A stretch of DNA of 64,000 nucleotides from Enterovibrio norvegicus DSM 15893 (GTDB taxonomy: Bacteria; Pseudomonadota; Gammaproteobacteria; Enterobacterales; Vibrionaceae), in NCBI RefSeq assembly GCF_900115495.1, contig NZ_FOWR01000002.1:124001-188000 (forward strand), written 5' to 3'. The notes under the pieces were generated by a model, which was not told the DNA's origin, did no database searches, and worked only from the letters and a program-made list of their open reading frames with translations. The position numbers and the translations under genes are program-made. Shown one piece after another: positions 54,936 to 63,248 of the stretch; the first letter of the stretch is position 1, and each line of letters starts with the position of its first letter.

Positions 54936-56150
54936 ATGATTCTTGCCCAGCCGGGACACATAGATCACATTAAGCGTAATAACGCTGGCACAGTATATAA
55001 GTTGATCGATCAGCTCGGGCCTATCTCTCGAATCGAACTATCAAAACGCAGCCAACTAGCACCTGCGAGTATCACTAAAATCACCAGAGAGTTGATTGAT
55101 GCACACCTCGTAAAAGAAACCGAGTATGGCGAAACCGCAGCCCGCGGACGCCCCGCCGTCGGGCTTGTATTGAATAATGAAGGGTGGCAGTTCCTGTCAT
55201 TGCGCTTAGGGCGCGGATACCTAACCTTGGCGTTGCATGAACTGGGTGGCGATATTCTGATAGAGAACCGTCACGATATCCATGTGCTCGACCAAGACCT
55301 TCTTATCGAACAGGTTCTTGAACACATCAATCAATTCTTTGCCAAGCATTCCTCTGTGGTTGATCGTGTTACATCTATTGCAGTATCACTCCCAGGGCTC
55401 GTAAATAGCGCTCAGGGCATCGTGATTCAAATGCCCCACTATGATGTTCATAACATGCCCTTAGGGGCGGCAATCCACCGTGCGACAGGTTTACCCGTGT
55501 TTATTGGTAACGACACACGGTCATGGGCATTGGCAGAAAAATTATTTGGTAATGCACGTGATGTAGAGAATGCGGTATTGGTGGCCATTCATCATGGTGT
55601 AGGTGCCGGTATCATGCTGGATGGAAAGGTGTTGGAAGGGCAGGTTGGCAACATTGGCGAACTGGGCCACATTCAAATCAAACCGTTCGGTAAGCGTTGT
55701 TTTTGCGGAAATAGCGGGTGCTTAGAAACGGTAGCGAGCCTTCAAGCCGTGCTGGAAGAAACGAAACTACTGCTCGCGCAAGGCCATGAAAGCGTGCTAC
55801 AGGAAAAGCCTTTAACCATTGATCGTATTTGCGACGCTGCGGAATCGGGAGACGGTGTTGCGGTGAAAGTCATTACAGAGTTAGGGCATCACCTCGGTCA
55901 AGCCATTGCGATCATGGTGAATCTTTTTAACCCCGAAAGAATTCTCATTGGGGGTGAATTTAACCGTGCGAAAGGTGTGCTGTATCCCGCCATTATCGAC
56001 TGTGTGAAAAGCCAAAGCATGCCATGTTATACCGAGAACCTGATGCTAGAAGAAACCTATTTCTATACTCAGGCAACAATGCCAGGTGCTGCGTTAGTCA
56101 AACGCGCTATGTATAACGGCTATCTGTTGATGAAGGTCTTAGAAGGCTAA
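54936..56150 (+). CDS. mlc: Mlc-type ROK-family repressor of sugar PTS genes
   Basis: 404 residues, matching E. coli Mlc (406). N-terminal winged helix QPGHIDHIKRNNAGTVYKLI and PISRIELSKRSQLAPASITK; ROK domain with zinc site GHIQIKPFGKRCFCGNSGC (His, three Cys). Mlc represses glucose PTS genes until bound by unphosphorylated EIICB-Glc. ATG 54936 has AGGG 8 bases before it; the longer frame is rejected. It ends at a shared terminator. Confidence 0.94.
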   Translation: MILAQPGHIDHIKRNNAGTVYKLIDQLGPISRIELSKRSQLAPASITKITRELIDAHLVKETEYGETAARGRPAVGLVLNNEGWQFLSLRLGRGYLTLALHELGGDILIENRHDIHVLDQDLLIEQVLEHINQFFAKHSSVVDRVTSIAVSLPGLVNSAQGIVIQMPHYDVHNMPLGAAIHRATGLPVFIGNDTRSWALAEKLFGNARDVENAVLVAIHHGVGAGIMLDGKVLEGQVGNIGELGHIQIKPFGKRCFCGNSGCLETVASLQAVLEETKLLLAQGHESVLQEKPLTIDRICDAAESGDGVAVKVITELGHHLGQAIAIMVNLFNPERILIGGEFNRAKGVLYPAIIDCVKSQSMPCYTENLMLEETYFYTQATMPGAALVKRAMYNGYLLMKVLEG

Positions 56151-56194
56151 TAGCGTTATTGTTGGTAGATCAACTCAGTCACGATGAGACAAAC

Positions 56195-56220
56195 AAAAAG
56201 GAGCCCTAGGCTCCTTTTTT
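56195..56220. terminator. Bidirectional terminator between mlc and ecfT
   Basis: AAAAAGGAGCC/GGCTCCTTTTT with a CTA loop. The stem is nearly the same as the queD/queE terminator. Confidence 0.92.
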
Positions 56221-56226
56221 CGTCAC

Positions 56227-57066
56227 TTAGAATGGATACCACACCGTGGCGGCTTCTAGGTGTCGTTTGTAAAGCGCAAGCACAACACATAAGGCGATAC
56301 CTGAAAGTACCACGATGTCTTTTCGTGTCAGCGGGCGATAGTTATACCAAGTCCGTGTTTTACTTCGTCCGAATCCACGCAGTGTCATCGCATTTGAAAT
56401 TTCATCCGCGCGGTCGAGGCTAGAGAAAATCAACGGAATCAGGATTTTCGCTACACCTTTAAAGCGTGTCATCAATGGCGCATTCTTTGAAAAATCAACG
56501 CCACGCGCTTGTTGAGCATGCATGATATTGATGAAGTCGCTTTTTACTTCAGGCAGATAGCGTAAGGTTAGGCTGACAGCATACGCGATTTTGTAAGGCA
56601 CACCGATACGGTTAAGACTCGACGCAAACTCAGTGGGGTGCGTGGTAAAGACGAACACCAGTGCAATCGGGAACATACTGAAGTATTTCAAAGTGATTGT
56701 GCACAGATAGAACAAGGTTTCTTGCGTCAGTGAGTAACCCGCAGGAAGCTCTAGCAGTGTCGTGGTAGAACCGACCCACTCAGAGCCTTGTTGCGGCGCA
56801 ACCAAAAACATAAACACGGCATTCATACTCAACACACTGATGGTGCCAAACAGCAGTGGTTTATAGGCTTGAAACGCCACACCCGTCATTTTCAATAAGG
56901 CTAAACCGAGCAACACCATGCTGACGATAAGGCGAATGTCGAAGGTCGTCAGTACTACAGTTACCCATGCCATAAACAGAGCAAACTTGGTGATGCCATT
57001 GAGTGCGTGAAGTGGCGATTTGGTATCAACGTAATTGATGCCGAACTTCATTTTTGATGCTTTCAT
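56227..57066 (-). CDS. ecfT: ECF transporter transmembrane subunit EcfT
   Basis: 279-residue scaffold subunit with five to six helices. The two coupling-helix motifs that dock the ATPases are visible as QQARGVDFS and TLRGFGRS. Its start overlaps the stop of the ATPase gene by ATGA, so the two are coupled. It forms one vitamin-type importer with the ATPase and S component upstream. The substrate is discussed at the S component. Confidence 0.92.
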   Translation of the reverse strand: MKASKMKFGINYVDTKSPLHALNGITKFALFMAWVTVVLTTFDIRLIVSMVLLGLALLKMTGVAFQAYKPLLFGTISVLSMNAVFMFLVAPQQGSEWVGSTTTLLELPAGYSLTQETLFYLCTITLKYFSMFPIALVFVFTTHPTEFASSLNRIGVPYKIAYAVSLTLRYLPEVKSDFINIMHAQQARGVDFSKNAPLMTRFKGVAKILIPLIFSSLDRADEISNAMTLRGFGRSKTRTWYNYRPLTRKDIVVLSGIALCVVLALYKRHLEAATVWYPF

Positions 57067-58757
57067 TTGGCGTTGCTCTCCGACTGAATAAATGTCTGCA
57101 TAAATCCGTCGATGTCTTCAATACCTGCCTTCTCAGCAAGTTGGTACAAACTGGTGGTGGTAAGGTTGGCTTCATCCAACAAAGTGGGTTGGCTGAACAC
57201 ACTCGTCATTGGCGCATCCGCAAGCAGCTTACTGTCTGCTATCACGACAGAGCGCGTTGTATATTCCAACACCAAATGCATGTCGTGAGAAATGATCATC
57301 ACACTGATGCCTTGCACCTCATTGAGTTGCTTAATGAATTGCAGCATCGAGGTGTAGTTGCGGTAATCTTGGCCTGCCGTCGGTTCGTCCAAAATCAGAA
57401 GATCTGGCTCCATCACCAAAATAGACGCGATGGTGACGCGTTTTTTCTGGCCATAGCTCAAGGCATCTACCGGCCAATGGCGGTATTTACTCAAACCACA
57501 CAGTTCTAGAACGTCCAGCACACGTTTTTCGATGTCAGCGTCGCTCAGTCCTTGGTTCATTAAACCGAAGGCCACTTCATCCATAATCATGTGGTGCGAA
57601 ATCATATGATTAGGGTTTTGCATGACAACGCCGACTTTACGGCTGCGCTCGAAAATAGACAGTGTTGAGAAATCTGCGCCGTCGAAAACAATGTTGCCTT
57701 CATCTGGGTCTATTACGCCCATGATCAGCTTGGTGATGGTGGATTTTCCTGAACCATTTTTACCCAATACAGACATCATCTCGCCACGATTGACCGTAAA
57801 GCTGACATCCTCAAGGGCATTTTTCTCGCCGTCATAGGAGTAAGTGAGATGATTCAGTGTTAGCAAGGCTTCAGACGCGGGTTTCTTGTCGTTGGCTTGC
57901 GCATTACGATGCCAGGTCGTTAACGCTTCTGCATATTTCGCAACGGGCAAATTAGCCATGTTTGATGGTTTATCTGATTGCTCCACCGTGCAGCCTGCAT
58001 GTTTGAGCGCAGAGAGATACAAGGGCTCACGAATGCCATGGGTGTTAAGCAATGACGATGTCAGGATCTCGTCTGGCGTGGTATCAGCAACGACCTCGCC
58101 GTTGTCGATAAGGATCACGCGGTCGATGTGTTGCGTCAGTACATCTTCTAAACGGTGTTCAATGATGATGATCGTTTTGCCCGTATCACGATGAAGTTGG
58201 TCAATGATCTCTATAGTGCGCTTGCCCGTTTTCGGGTCAAGTGCGGCAAGAGGCTCATCAAACAAAAGGACGTCTACGTCATCCACCAAAATGCCCGCAA
58301 GGGAAACGCGTTGTTTTTGCCCGCCAGACAAGTCATGCGGGGCATGATAAAGCAGGTTTTCAAGATCGACCATTTTCGCGGTGGCCTTGACCAATGGGTA
58401 CATGTCAGCGACGGACATGCATTGGTTTTCAAGCGCAAACGCGATGTCTTCACCCACACTCAATCCGACAAACTGGCTGTCTGTATCTTGTAGTACGGTG
58501 CCGACTTTCTCTGTGTATTCCACCAAGGTCATTTTTTGGCTGTTCTTGCCATCGATCAGTAATTCACCGTCGATGTGTCCCTCAATTGCGTGGGGAATAA
58601 GGCCGTTAATGCACTGACCCAGCGTGGATTTACCACTGCCGCTTGGGCCAATGATCAGGACTTTCTCGCCTTTCTCTATGGTTAAGTTGATGTTTTTTAA
58701 TGTTGGATTTACCAACGCATCATAGCGAAAGGAGAAGTTTTTAAATTCGATGGTCAT
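57063..58757 (-). CDS. ECF transporter ATPase, two ABC domains fused
   Basis: 564 residues carrying two complete ATPase domains, equivalent to EcfA and EcfA' in one chain. Domain 1: Walker A GPSGSGKST, signature LSGGQKQRVSLAGIL, Walker B VLLFDEPLAALDP. A linker of about 60 residues follows. Domain 2: GKNGSGKST, signature LSYGQKKRVTIASIL (Tyr variant), LLILDEPTAGQD. It powers uptake by the neighbouring EcfT and S subunits. It begins 8 bases after the S component stop. Confidence 0.93.
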   Translation of the reverse strand: MTIEFKNFSFRYDALVNPTLKNINLTIEKGEKVLIIGPSGSGKSTLGQCINGLIPHAIEGHIDGELLIDGKNSQKMTLVEYTEKVGTVLQDTDSQFVGLSVGEDIAFALENQCMSVADMYPLVKATAKMVDLENLLYHAPHDLSGGQKQRVSLAGILVDDVDVLLFDEPLAALDPKTGKRTIEIIDQLHRDTGKTIIIIEHRLEDVLTQHIDRVILIDNGEVVADTTPDEILTSSLLNTHGIREPLYLSALKHAGCTVEQSDKPSNMANLPVAKYAEALTTWHRNAQANDKKPASEALLTLNHLTYSYDGEKNALEDVSFTVNRGEMMSVLGKNGSGKSTITKLIMGVIDPDEGNIVFDGADFSTLSIFERSRKVGVVMQNPNHMISHHMIMDEVAFGLMNQGLSDADIEKRVLDVLELCGLSKYRHWPVDALSYGQKKRVTIASILVMEPDLLILDEPTAGQDYRNYTSMLQFIKQLNEVQGISVMIISHDMHLVLEYTTRSVVIADSKLLADAPMTSVFSQPTLLDEANLTTTSLYQLAEKAGIEDIDGFMQTFIQSESNAK

Positions 58758-58765
58758 TGAGAAAT

Positions 58766-59314
58766 TTAGGCCTCAGTCAGATTACGGCACTGTCTGTTGC
58801 GTTTGGCCACAGATTGCAAAATGAAATAGCCAACAACGGCAACCAGCAAGGCGTTACCCGCAGCAATAATACAAAGCTGAATGAAGACTTTGGTAAAAGG
58901 TTCGGCATAAAGCACGGTATCAAGGAAAGCAGACGTGCCATATCCAATCACGTTGCCAAGCAAAGCAAGGAAGGCGAAAAGTACGATATCAATCGGGCCA
59001 AAGCTCCCGTATTTCAGGCGACGTTTGGTCAGAATAGGGAATAAGCCAATGACGAAGCCCACGATGCCAGAACCTAATACCCAGGTTAGCCAGACACCCC
59101 AACCCGCGAACATGTCGGTAACCCAGTGGCCGATGAAGCCAACAAAAAAGCCCACGCCTGGGCCAAACAACACGGAGAAAAGCGCAAGAATGGCCATTGC
59201 AGGCTTAAGCGTCGTGTTTGCGAAAACAGGAATACCAAACATTGGCAAGCCGCCAATGCCATAGAGAGCAGCACCAATAGCAATGATAACGACAGTCTTT
59301 GCTGAGAAATTCAT
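58766..59314 (-). CDS. ECF transporter S component, UPF0397 type
   Basis: 182-residue substrate-binding membrane protein with about six helices. The start [19 protein letters not shown], followed by [17 protein letters not shown] and [18 protein letters not shown], fits UPF0397. Databases often label this group riboflavin transporter, but the experimental basis is thin and related ECF S proteins have been proposed to carry methionine precursors. The Met-box-like sequence upstream favours a methionine-linked substrate here (inference). First gene of the S-ATPase-EcfT operon; a hairpin lies just before its ribosome site. Confidence 0.87.
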   Translation of the reverse strand: MNFSAKTVVIIAIGAALYGIGGLPMFGIPVFANTTLKPAMAILALFSVLFGPGVGFFVGFIGHWVTDMFAGWGVWLTWVLGSGIVGFVIGLFPILTKRRLKYGSFGPIDIVLFAFLALLGNVIGYGTSAFLDTVLYAEPFTKVFIQLCIIAAGNALLVAVVGYFILQSVAKRNRQCRNLTEA

Positions 59315-59328
59315 AGATAAACCTTTGT

Positions 59329-59353
59329 GCTGGACAGGATCTATTTGTCCAGC
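59329..59353 (-). promoter_or_regulatory. Perfect 8-bp hairpin directly upstream of the ECF S component start
   Basis: GCTGGACA/TGTCCAGC with a 9-base loop sits about 15 bases before the ATG and next to the AAAGG ribosome site on the minus strand. It could modulate translation or be a protein-binding site. Confidence 0.4.
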
Positions 59354-59403
59354 GCATATTTTGACGCCAGTTATTTTAAGTGGCTCACAAAAAAAGAGGC
59401 GGG

Positions 59404-59451
59404 ATTATAAAGATAAACGCATAGAAAGGAAAGCTAACAGTCTAGACGTCT
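59404..59451 (-). promoter_or_regulatory. ECF operon promoter with candidate MetJ boxes
   Basis: A perfect Met box AGACGTCT (59444-59451) is joined in 8-bp phase to AACAGTCT (59436-59443, 5 of 8 matches). On the minus strand a -10 TATAAT (59404-59409) lies downstream. The boxes sit just upstream of where the -35 would be. Confidence 0.5.
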
Positions 59452-59454
59452 AAA

Positions 59455-59655
59455 AATGTCTGTAAACCAAGATACACAGATTGTTGATGTAGTGAGCGGA
59501 TCAGAGTTGAGAACGTCGAAACTTAGGGCGATAGACGGAAGGTGAGAACAGGGAATTGCGGAGGAAAGGTGTCAGCTTCTATCTGTTTCGATGCTGCAAC
59601 CTAGTGTTCACTGGCTTGCGTTTGGGAGATAAGGAAAGGGTGCCATGGGGGAAGT
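59455..59655. other. Rest of the intergenic region between the ECF operon and sstT
   Basis: No gene or named element recognised apart from the operon promoter to its left and the sstT terminator to its right. Confidence 0.4.
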
Positions 59656-59681
59656 AAAAAAGGCGCAGAAGCGCCTTTTTT
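59656..59681. terminator. Intrinsic terminator after sstT
   Basis: AAAAAAGGCGC/GCGCCTTTTTT with an AGAA loop, 20 bases past the sstT stop. Confidence 0.9.
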
Positions 59682-59701
59682 GGGTGAACAGGGTGTTGCG
59701 C

Positions 59702-60940
59702 TTATTTCACTGTGGAGGTTTGCAGTTCTTCTGCTTCTTTTGCGCGGCAAGCTGCTGCGGTAAACACAACGTCAGTTGAGCTGTTCAATGCAGTTTCTGC
59801 TGAATCTTGAACAACACCAATGATGAAGCCGACGGCGACTACTTGCATTGCGATGTCGTTTGGAATACCAAACAAATTACACGCAAGTGGAATCAACAAA
59901 AGTGAACCACCTGCAACACCCGACGCGCCACATGCAGATACGGCAGCAACAATACTCAGCAGGATTGCTGTCGCAATATCAACTTGAATCCCCATGGTGT
60001 TAACGGCTGCAAGTGTCAATACCGTGATGGTAATAGCTGCACCGCCCATGTTGATGGTTGCGCCCAATGGAATAGAAACAGAGTAGGTGTCTTTATCCAA
60101 TTTCAATCTGCTACATAGCTGCATGTTCACAGGAATGTTCGCTGCAGAGCTACGTGTGAAGAAGGCGGTCACGCCACTTTCACGCAGACATTGAAATACC
60201 AATGGGTATGGGTTGGTGTGGGTTTTAAGGTAAACAATCAATGGGTTCACAACTAAAGCGATAATCGCCATGCTGCCTAGCAATACTGCAAGCAAGTGTG
60301 CGTAACCTACCAATGCTTCAAAGCCTGTTTCTGCAAAGGTCTTAGCGACCAAGCCGAAAATACCAATAGGGGCAAGTTTAATGATGAAGCGAACAATGAA
60401 AGAAACACTTTCAGCAACGTCGCCAAATACGGTTTTGGTGGTGTCTGATGCGTGATGAAGCGCAATTCCTAAGCCAATTGCCCAAGCAAGAATACCGATA
60501 AAGTTGCCGTTCATCAGTGCATGAATTGGGTTGTCGACAACGCTAAACAATAGCGTTTGGATAACCTGAACAATGCCTTCTGGTGGTGCAATAGCAGAAT
60601 CTGTTGTTGTTAGCGTGAGCTCTGTCGGGAACAAAAAGCTCATGGTGACAGCCGTGATCGCTGCAGCGAAAGTACCAACTAAATAAAGGGTGATAATTGG
60701 ACGAAGATGAGTGTGTTGGCCTTTCTTCTGATTTGCGATAGATGCTGCTACCAATACAAACACCAAAATAGGTGCAACGGCTTTTAGAGCATTTACAAAT
60801 AAGCCGCCTAGAAACCCAATGGCTTTGGCACTTTCTGGCGAAAGGCTAGCGAGGGCAACACCGGCGATAATACCTACCAAAATCTGGACGACCAGACTGG
60901 CGTTAGTAACACGTGCTAAAGGGGAGTTTTTTTGCTTCAT
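59702..60940 (-). CDS. sstT: Sodium:serine/threonine symporter SstT
   Basis: 412-residue dicarboxylate/amino acid:cation symporter family protein. N-terminal [17 protein letters not shown]; the family's serine-rich reentrant loop [28 protein letters not shown]; and [19 protein letters not shown] in the second hairpin. It matches SstT in length and motifs. ATG 60940 is preferred over GTG 60949. Monocistronic. Confidence 0.92.
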   Translation of the reverse strand: MKQKNSPLARVTNASLVVQILVGIIAGVALASLSPESAKAIGFLGGLFVNALKAVAPILVFVLVAASIANQKKGQHTHLRPIITLYLVGTFAAAITAVTMSFLFPTELTLTTTDSAIAPPEGIVQVIQTLLFSVVDNPIHALMNGNFIGILAWAIGLGIALHHASDTTKTVFGDVAESVSFIVRFIIKLAPIGIFGLVAKTFAETGFEALVGYAHLLAVLLGSMAIIALVVNPLIVYLKTHTNPYPLVFQCLRESGVTAFFTRSSAANIPVNMQLCSRLKLDKDTYSVSIPLGATINMGGAAITITVLTLAAVNTMGIQVDIATAILLSIVAAVSACGASGVAGGSLLLIPLACNLFGIPNDIAMQVVAVGFIIGVVQDSAETALNSSTDVVFTAAACRAKEAEELQTSTVK

Positions 60941-61132
60941 TTTTCTCACTTCACTGTGTATGAGCTGTTAACGTTTGGATTAAATCAGCTGGATTAGTAA
61001 TCTGTAAAGCAGTAAATGAAATAAAATATGATGATAGATCGCATATGCCTGATTATATATAGCAATAATGTTTTACGGCGATGTAAAATATTGTGATAGT
61101 TATTGTAATGAGGCTGTAAATTCCAGAAACGA

Positions 61133-61154
61133 AAAAGCGCCACGAAGGCGCTTT
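61133..61154 (-). terminator. Terminator-like hairpin after the chrR gene
   Basis: AAAGCGCC/GGCGCTTT with an ACGAA loop; on the minus strand it is followed by TTCG after the T run, about 35 bases past the chrR stop. Confidence 0.7.
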
Positions 61155-61188
61155 GAAATGTAGTTTCTATGTTAACCAATTAGATTGA

Positions 61189-61893
61189 TTAATAAATAAC
61201 GCGACCCACGGCATTTAACAACTGGCTAACGCCTTTAGTAAAGTGCAAAGGGGCATCTGAAACAGTGTAACAGAGGCAGCCGTCGTGAGTTTGCGGCGTG
61301 TGATGATTGCTTGCGTCTAACATAATGAAGTCACCCGGCACATAAGTGTCGTGTTCGTCTTCAAAATGGCCGCCTAACAATAAAGTAAGCTCCGTGCCTT
61401 TGTGGGTATGGCTAGGGACACTACCGTTCATGCCTATGTGCAAAAGGCTGGCTCGTGTATCGCCCTCATTCAATGGAAGTCGTGCGCGGCTAATGGTGCC
61501 GATAGAGCTCCACCCCAGTTGATGATAACGGCGCAGTGCTATCGGGAGTGAGTACGTTTCCCCGCACACGCTGATTTCAGCTTTTGGTGTAGGCGTAATG
61601 AGTGTTTTGGGCACCATTTCGTCAGACATGATGTCAGCAAGCATGTTGCCGAACATCGCATTCATGTCCAAGGGTTCTTCTTGCGTATTGACACGGCTCG
61701 CCACTGCATTTTCGCCATGCGGCACAGGTGCATCGAACGCCAGTTGGGCAGCTTGTTCGGTAAACTTAGCCAATTTTTTCGTACACTGTTCGCACATCTC
61801 GCAATGTGCCGATACGGCAATAGACATTGAAGCTGCAAGCTCGCCAACAGCATGTGCTGCAAGCATTTCATCCGTTGGGTGATACTTAATCAT
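61189..61893 (-). CDS. chrR: ChrR-type zinc anti-sigma factor with cupin domain
   Basis: 234 residues. N-terminal zinc-binding anti-sigma domain with AHAVGELA and SAHCEMCEQC (HxxxCxxC), then a C-terminal cupin (SVPSHTHKGTELTLLLGG; FIMLDASNHHTPQT). In Rhodobacter, ChrR holds the ECF sigma RpoE and releases it in response to singlet oxygen, the cupin being needed for the response. It overlaps the sigma gene upstream by 8 bases. The response here is inferred from the family. Confidence 0.92.
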   Translation of the reverse strand: MIKYHPTDEMLAAHAVGELAASMSIAVSAHCEMCEQCTKKLAKFTEQAAQLAFDAPVPHGENAVASRVNTQEEPLDMNAMFGNMLADIMSDEMVPKTLITPTPKAEISVCGETYSLPIALRRYHQLGWSSIGTISRARLPLNEGDTRASLLHIGMNGSVPSHTHKGTELTLLLGGHFEDEHDTYVPGDFIMLDASNHHTPQTHDGCLCYTVSDAPLHFTKGVSQLLNAVGRVIY

Positions 61894-62518
61894 CGTTCAC
61901 CTCCAAGTGTGTACGAAGCTTTTGAAGGCCTAAACGAAGGCGAGATTTAATCGTACCCAAGGGGACGTCGAGCTGCTCTGCTAGCTCCTGATGAGTTAAC
62001 TGCTTCAAGTAAACGCCTCTAACGACTTGCTGCTGTAGGTCGGGCAAAAGATCAATGTATGATAGGAGTTGGGTTTGTATCTGCTCTTGCAGTGCTTCAT
62101 CTTCTTGGTCACCCGATTCTCCATCGATGAGAGGCCAAATATCGCCACTCAAACAATCTTCTCTGTTGCTTTTCACTTTACGCAACATGTCAAAACTGAC
62201 ATTTCGCATGATAGTGAAGACCCACGTCGATGCGCCCCCTTTGGAACCATCGTACAAGTGTGCTTTGCGCCAAACCAAAATCATTGTTTCTTGGACTAGC
62301 TCCATGGCATGCCCATCGACACGAAGGTGACGTAAGCCGTATGCACGGAGTTTAGGTGCGAAGTGCTTAAACAACGCAGCAAACGCTGCCTCGTCACGCC
62401 CTTCAGCGACGCGTTGTAATAGTTCTGCCAACTTTTCGGGAGTGGGAACTGACATAGGTGTCTGACTACTCGAACGTTTTGTGTTGTTAGCATTATACGT
62501 ACTTCTGGCCGTTTCCAT
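61886..62518 (-). CDS. ECF sigma factor partnered with ChrR (RpoE of the singlet-oxygen type)
   Basis: 210-residue sigma factor. Region 2: FKHFAPKLRAYGLRHLRVDGHAMELVQETM with the DNA-melting part VFTIMRNVSFDMLRK (quoted in pieces LVQETMILVWRKA and WVFTIMRN). Region 4: LTHQELAEQLDVPLGTIKSR. It belongs with group ECF11 by its ChrR partner. ATG 62518 has AGGA 10 bases before it; a TTG at 62524 is the alternative. It is followed by chrR with overlapping ends. It probably controls its own operon through TGATCC upstream. Confidence 0.9.
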   Translation of the reverse strand: METARSTYNANNTKRSSSQTPMSVPTPEKLAELLQRVAEGRDEAAFAALFKHFAPKLRAYGLRHLRVDGHAMELVQETMILVWRKAHLYDGSKGGASTWVFTIMRNVSFDMLRKVKSNREDCLSGDIWPLIDGESGDQEDEALQEQIQTQLLSYIDLLPDLQQQVVRGVYLKQLTHQELAEQLDVPLGTIKSRLRLGLQKLRTHLEVNDD

Positions 62519-62582
62519 TATCAATGTTTCCTGTAAGTGCCAATTTGTGACATGTATTGGTTAACGTAATGAAAAAGGAATT

Positions 62583-62588
62583 GGATCA
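62583..62588 (-). promoter_or_regulatory. Candidate -35 element TGATCC for the RpoE-ChrR operon
   Basis: TGATCC, the -35 element reported for Rhodobacter RpoE promoters, occurs 65 bases before the sigma start and overlaps the last codon and stop of the upstream gene. A matching -10 is not clear to me. Confidence 0.45.
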
Positions 62589-63149
62589 ATATTCTCTTTG
62601 AGTTTCTTCGGTAAGAAGTACGGTTATGAACTGCATTGCATCTTCTGCGTCGTGTTGCGCAATAAACCATTGGCGCTGATTGTTGGCTAAAGGCAGCACT
62701 TCTAACCAGCGCTGGCATACCCAATTAACGTCATTGAAACACAACACTTCCTCGTATTGCGAGGCATGTTCGGGGTGTGTTTTGAACAGGGCTTTCAGGG
62801 CTTCGCCGAGCAATCCAGTATCCGCATTGCTTGGAGGCCAATCAGGCAGCGCCTCGGTGTGCCCAACCCACAGGCCGTCATTTTCTTTGTCAATGTGTGA
62901 CAACTTGACCCGTGATAGACCTTTTATGGTGATCCCGAGCAACCCATCTGGCAGGGTTTCAAAGTCGATAATTTGAACGTGCGTTCCGTAGGTACAGATA
63001 GCATCGCCTTCTTTCATCGCAAGGACGAACCCTTTTTGCTCTGCCATGGATTCTTTCACAAGGCGAACATAACGAGGTTCGAAAATTCTAAGTTTTGTAA
63101 TGCCCCCTGGGAGCAAAAACAGGGGTAGCGGAAATAGACCCAATTGCAT
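62586..63149 (-). CDS. LON-substrate-binding-domain protein
   Basis: 187-residue protein made only of the Lon N-terminal domain: MQLGLFPLPLFLLPGGITKL, then IFEPRYVRLVKES, and a helical C-terminal half. There is no ATPase or protease part. Such single-domain proteins are common in gammaproteobacteria and their role is unsettled. Its end overlaps the presumed promoter of the sigma operon, 67 bp before that start, so some read-through is possible. Confidence 0.88.
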   Translation of the reverse strand: MQLGLFPLPLFLLPGGITKLRIFEPRYVRLVKESMAEQKGFVLAMKEGDAICTYGTHVQIIDFETLPDGLLGITIKGLSRVKLSHIDKENDGLWVGHTEALPDWPPSNADTGLLGEALKALFKTHPEHASQYEEVLCFNDVNWVCQRWLEVLPLANNQRQWFIAQHDAEDAMQFITVLLTEETQREY

Positions 63150-63248
63150 GAAGAACCTCCATAAATAACGTTAGAATTTACGAAGGTGTTTCATGATGCG
63201 ATCACTTCGGGCATCAATTAGGTACCGTGTAACAAGGCGTGTGCGTGC

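Noticed and set aside
59455..59655. FMN riboswitch ahead of the ECF operon
   Set aside because: UPF0397 proteins are sometimes called riboflavin transporters, but no RFN-element core segments are present upstream.
60994..61179. 61-codon open frame on the minus strand upstream of sstT
   Set aside because: Very AT-rich, no ribosome site, covers the chrR terminator hairpin, and the peptide has no recognisable character.
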